Assembly: GCA_052390275.1 (NCBI GenBank)
Contig: JBQTHD010000048.1
Span: 1-15,087 of the forward strand
DNA: 15,087 nucleotides
Source: JBQTHD01 sp052390275
Lineage (GTDB): Bacteria > Actinomycetota > Acidimicrobiia > Acidimicrobiales > AC-14
Direction: 5' to 3'
Shown piece after piece: positions 14,701 to 15,087 of this stretch. The position numbers and the translations under genes are program-made. The first letter of the stretch is position 1; the number at the start of each line of letters is the position of its first letter. Under the pieces are notes generated by a model. It ran no database searches. It had not been told where the DNA came from and saw only the letters and a list, made by a program, of their open reading frames with translations.

Positions 14701-15087
14701 ACTACGGCTACGACCTGGCCTCCCAGCAGACTTCGGTGAGCTACCCGGGCTGGGCGGGATCGGTAACCCGGGCCTACGACGGTGCCGGTCGTATCGACTC
14801 CATCACCGACTGGGGCGGTCGGGTGGTCGACTTCGCCCATGACGCCGACGGCAACTTGACCTCCACGACGTTTCCCGGTGGTGTGGTGGACACCTACAGC
14901 CGGGATCCGGTCGGGGCTTCCAGCGGCATCAACACCCGCCGGGGGCCCACGGTTCTGGCCAACTTCGCCTACTCCCGGGACGCCTGGGGTGGCCTAGCGT
15001 CGGTGGCCACGACCGGGCTCGCCGACTCCCACACATTCACCTCCAACCCGAGGCGACAGCTAACGGGGGTTGATGGTGCTGGCACCT
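11781..15087 (+). CDS. Secreted glycine-rich / RHS YD-repeat protein, 3' end outside window
   Basis: One uninterrupted frame of 1102 codons from the ATG at 11781 (AGGA at 11770-11773, 7-base spacer) to the window edge. The N-terminus MRRLMLRGLAPAMALLVGS looks like a signal peptide. Residues about 51-265 form a glycine-rich domain: a TYAGAAETWLVPAGVTLLRV lead-in, GAQGG, NPGDVLHVRAGGQ, GGASDIR (about 131-137), VVAGGGGG (about 148-155) and many glycine runs. This order is that of the ALK/LTK-like glycine-rich family. Residues about 311-430 (SVNTRTGNFSWSTTD, GRGPALSFSRTYNS, GPFGHGWSFSY) match the RHS entry domain DUF6531. From about 445 onward run roughly 25 YD repeats such as FGYDADGRL, STYDASGNL and FAYDANGRR, which in RHS proteins form a closed shell. 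The C-terminal core and any toxin tip are not visible. Likely exported surface protein, adhesin or polymorphic toxin; the exact role is open. Confidence 0.9.
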   Translation, partial: MRRLMLRGLAPAMALLVGSLPIDDSPRGREEAFRPLESSAAMKLISNTDPDGTVVFTYAGAAETWLVPAGVTLLRVDARGAQGGPSGGKGGRIQATISVNPGDVLHVRAGGQAPLSRHGGGYNGGGNRGGGGASDIRIGGTDLQHRWVVAGGGGGRASPLGTGGGGGGLTAGAGGNGAYNGGGGGGGGRQDSGGVGGGWGCCGTYPGGNGTLGSGGGGGGGLYGKGAGGGGGYYGGGGGGGTDGYFGESGGGGGGGSSYAHASSNHIIDEIGYHSGPGEVRLIPLPLGGAISADEVDGGQGGNIGGSQNRVGSVNTRTGNFSWSTTDVAIAGRGPALSFSRTYNSRTAGASPGPFGHGWSFSYGMELRTSPDGSVVVFGEGGATTTFTPLAGGGFGGLPRAQASLTTHAGGIRRFTRGARQIFDFDAASGRLRSVADLNGERTSLTYGADGRLQLVTDPAGRVLQVTWTGDRITTLTDDTALAPLAPRRVEFGYDADGRLVAVTDVIGATTTFTYDTTHRMTSLRTPANSDTANPTVTNQYDAAGRVVMQSDALGRPTNFDWVSMAGATKITDAAGVVSVDTYRGGMLTSHVRGWGSPLAATTRYDYDPKSVGLSWTIDPAGNQWRSTYDASGNLTTSTDPLGRTTRSTYDSIRNQLTATDGLGVTTTYTYAGPNLTAASRPLLNASGGVLATARTTYGYANPAHPGDVTSVSDPLGRVSTYTYDDAGNQTAVVNPLGQRTSASYDRAGRRLSATSPRGNAAGADPEQFTTHFSYDPANRLVNVVDPLGRETTTNYDADGRPVATTDPGGTLTTYSFNDAGQPTSRITDAGGARPLTSTVAYDPAGRAASSADPAGARTHFAYDGLGRRSSVTDAVGRITRWSYDSRGNITEITQPGGNCTSQPKAGCITYTYDAANQPISVTYSDSSQLSGSFAYDANGRRVTRVDAGAGWSTSTYDSLGRLTRARANGSTINYGYDLASQQTSVSYPGWAGSVTRAYDGAGRIDSITDWGGRVVDFAHDADGNLTSTTFPGGVVDTYSRDPVGASSGINTRRGPTVLANFAYSRDAWGGLASVATTGLADSHTFTSNPRRQLTGVDGAGT
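12141..12551 (+). repeat. Glycine-codon-rich low-complexity tract
   Basis: Within the RHS-family gene, this stretch is dominated by GGC, GGT and GGA codons, giving glycine runs of up to eight broken by Tyr, Asn, Ser and Asp. Codon choice is mixed, so it is not a simple triplet expansion and looks maintained at protein level, consistent with a glycine-helix domain. Only two cysteines occur, adjacent, in WGCCGTYPGG. Confidence 0.85.
13113..15087 (+). repeat. YD-repeat array (protein-level repeats)
   Basis: About 25 degenerate repeats of roughly 20-35 residues with the core aromatic-x-Tyr-Asp-x-x-Gly-Arg/Asn, for example TNYDADGRP, VAYDPAGRA, WSYDSRGNI, RAYDGAGRI. The copies differ at DNA level, so the array is old and not a recent tandem duplication. 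One copy carries an inserted loop with two cysteines (GGNCTSQPKAGC, near 14470-14505) that could form a disulfide in an exported protein. The array continues past the window. Confidence 0.9.

Overview
High-GC bacterial DNA with actinobacterial character. The gene order tig-clpP-clpX-folC ... ndk-mreB-mreC-mreD-pbp2 on one strand matches, from memory, a block conserved in actinobacteria such as Streptomyces, and GTG and TTG starts are common. A rod-shaped actinobacterium, perhaps of class Acidimicrobiia, would fit; the class is a guess.

Layout. Positions 1-131 continue the penicillin-binding protein 2 gene but look corrupted. Read right to left on the minus strand, 132-4627 holds ndk, mreB, mreC, mreD and mrdA (PBP2): nucleotide balance plus the cell-elongation machinery. 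A 230-bp dyad-rich leader precedes mreB. Positions 4729-5724 (minus) encode a membrane-anchored or secreted TIM-barrel-like protein of unknown role. Positions 5840-6599 (plus) hold two overlapping small genes, a DUF5674-type protein and an unnamed helical protein, facing against the surrounding block. Positions 6615-11406 (minus) hold folC, clpX, clpP and tig: folate metabolism, the ClpXP protease and the ribosome-bound chaperone that commonly precedes it.

After a 374-bp gap, a very large plus-strand reading frame starts at 11781 and stays open to the window end (1102 codons). It has a signal-peptide-like N-terminus, a glycine-rich domain of the ALK/LTK-like type, an RHS entry segment (DUF6531-like) and about 25 YD repeats. 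Its C-terminus, where such proteins usually carry a variable or toxic tip, lies outside the window.

The block is ordinary housekeeping in its core. The most interesting parts are what interrupts or flanks it: the DUF5674 pair, the TIM-barrel gene, the glycine-rich/RHS fusion, and the absence of a second clpP and of valS where related genomes often have them. I see no tRNA, rRNA, CRISPR array, insertion sequence or phage gene.
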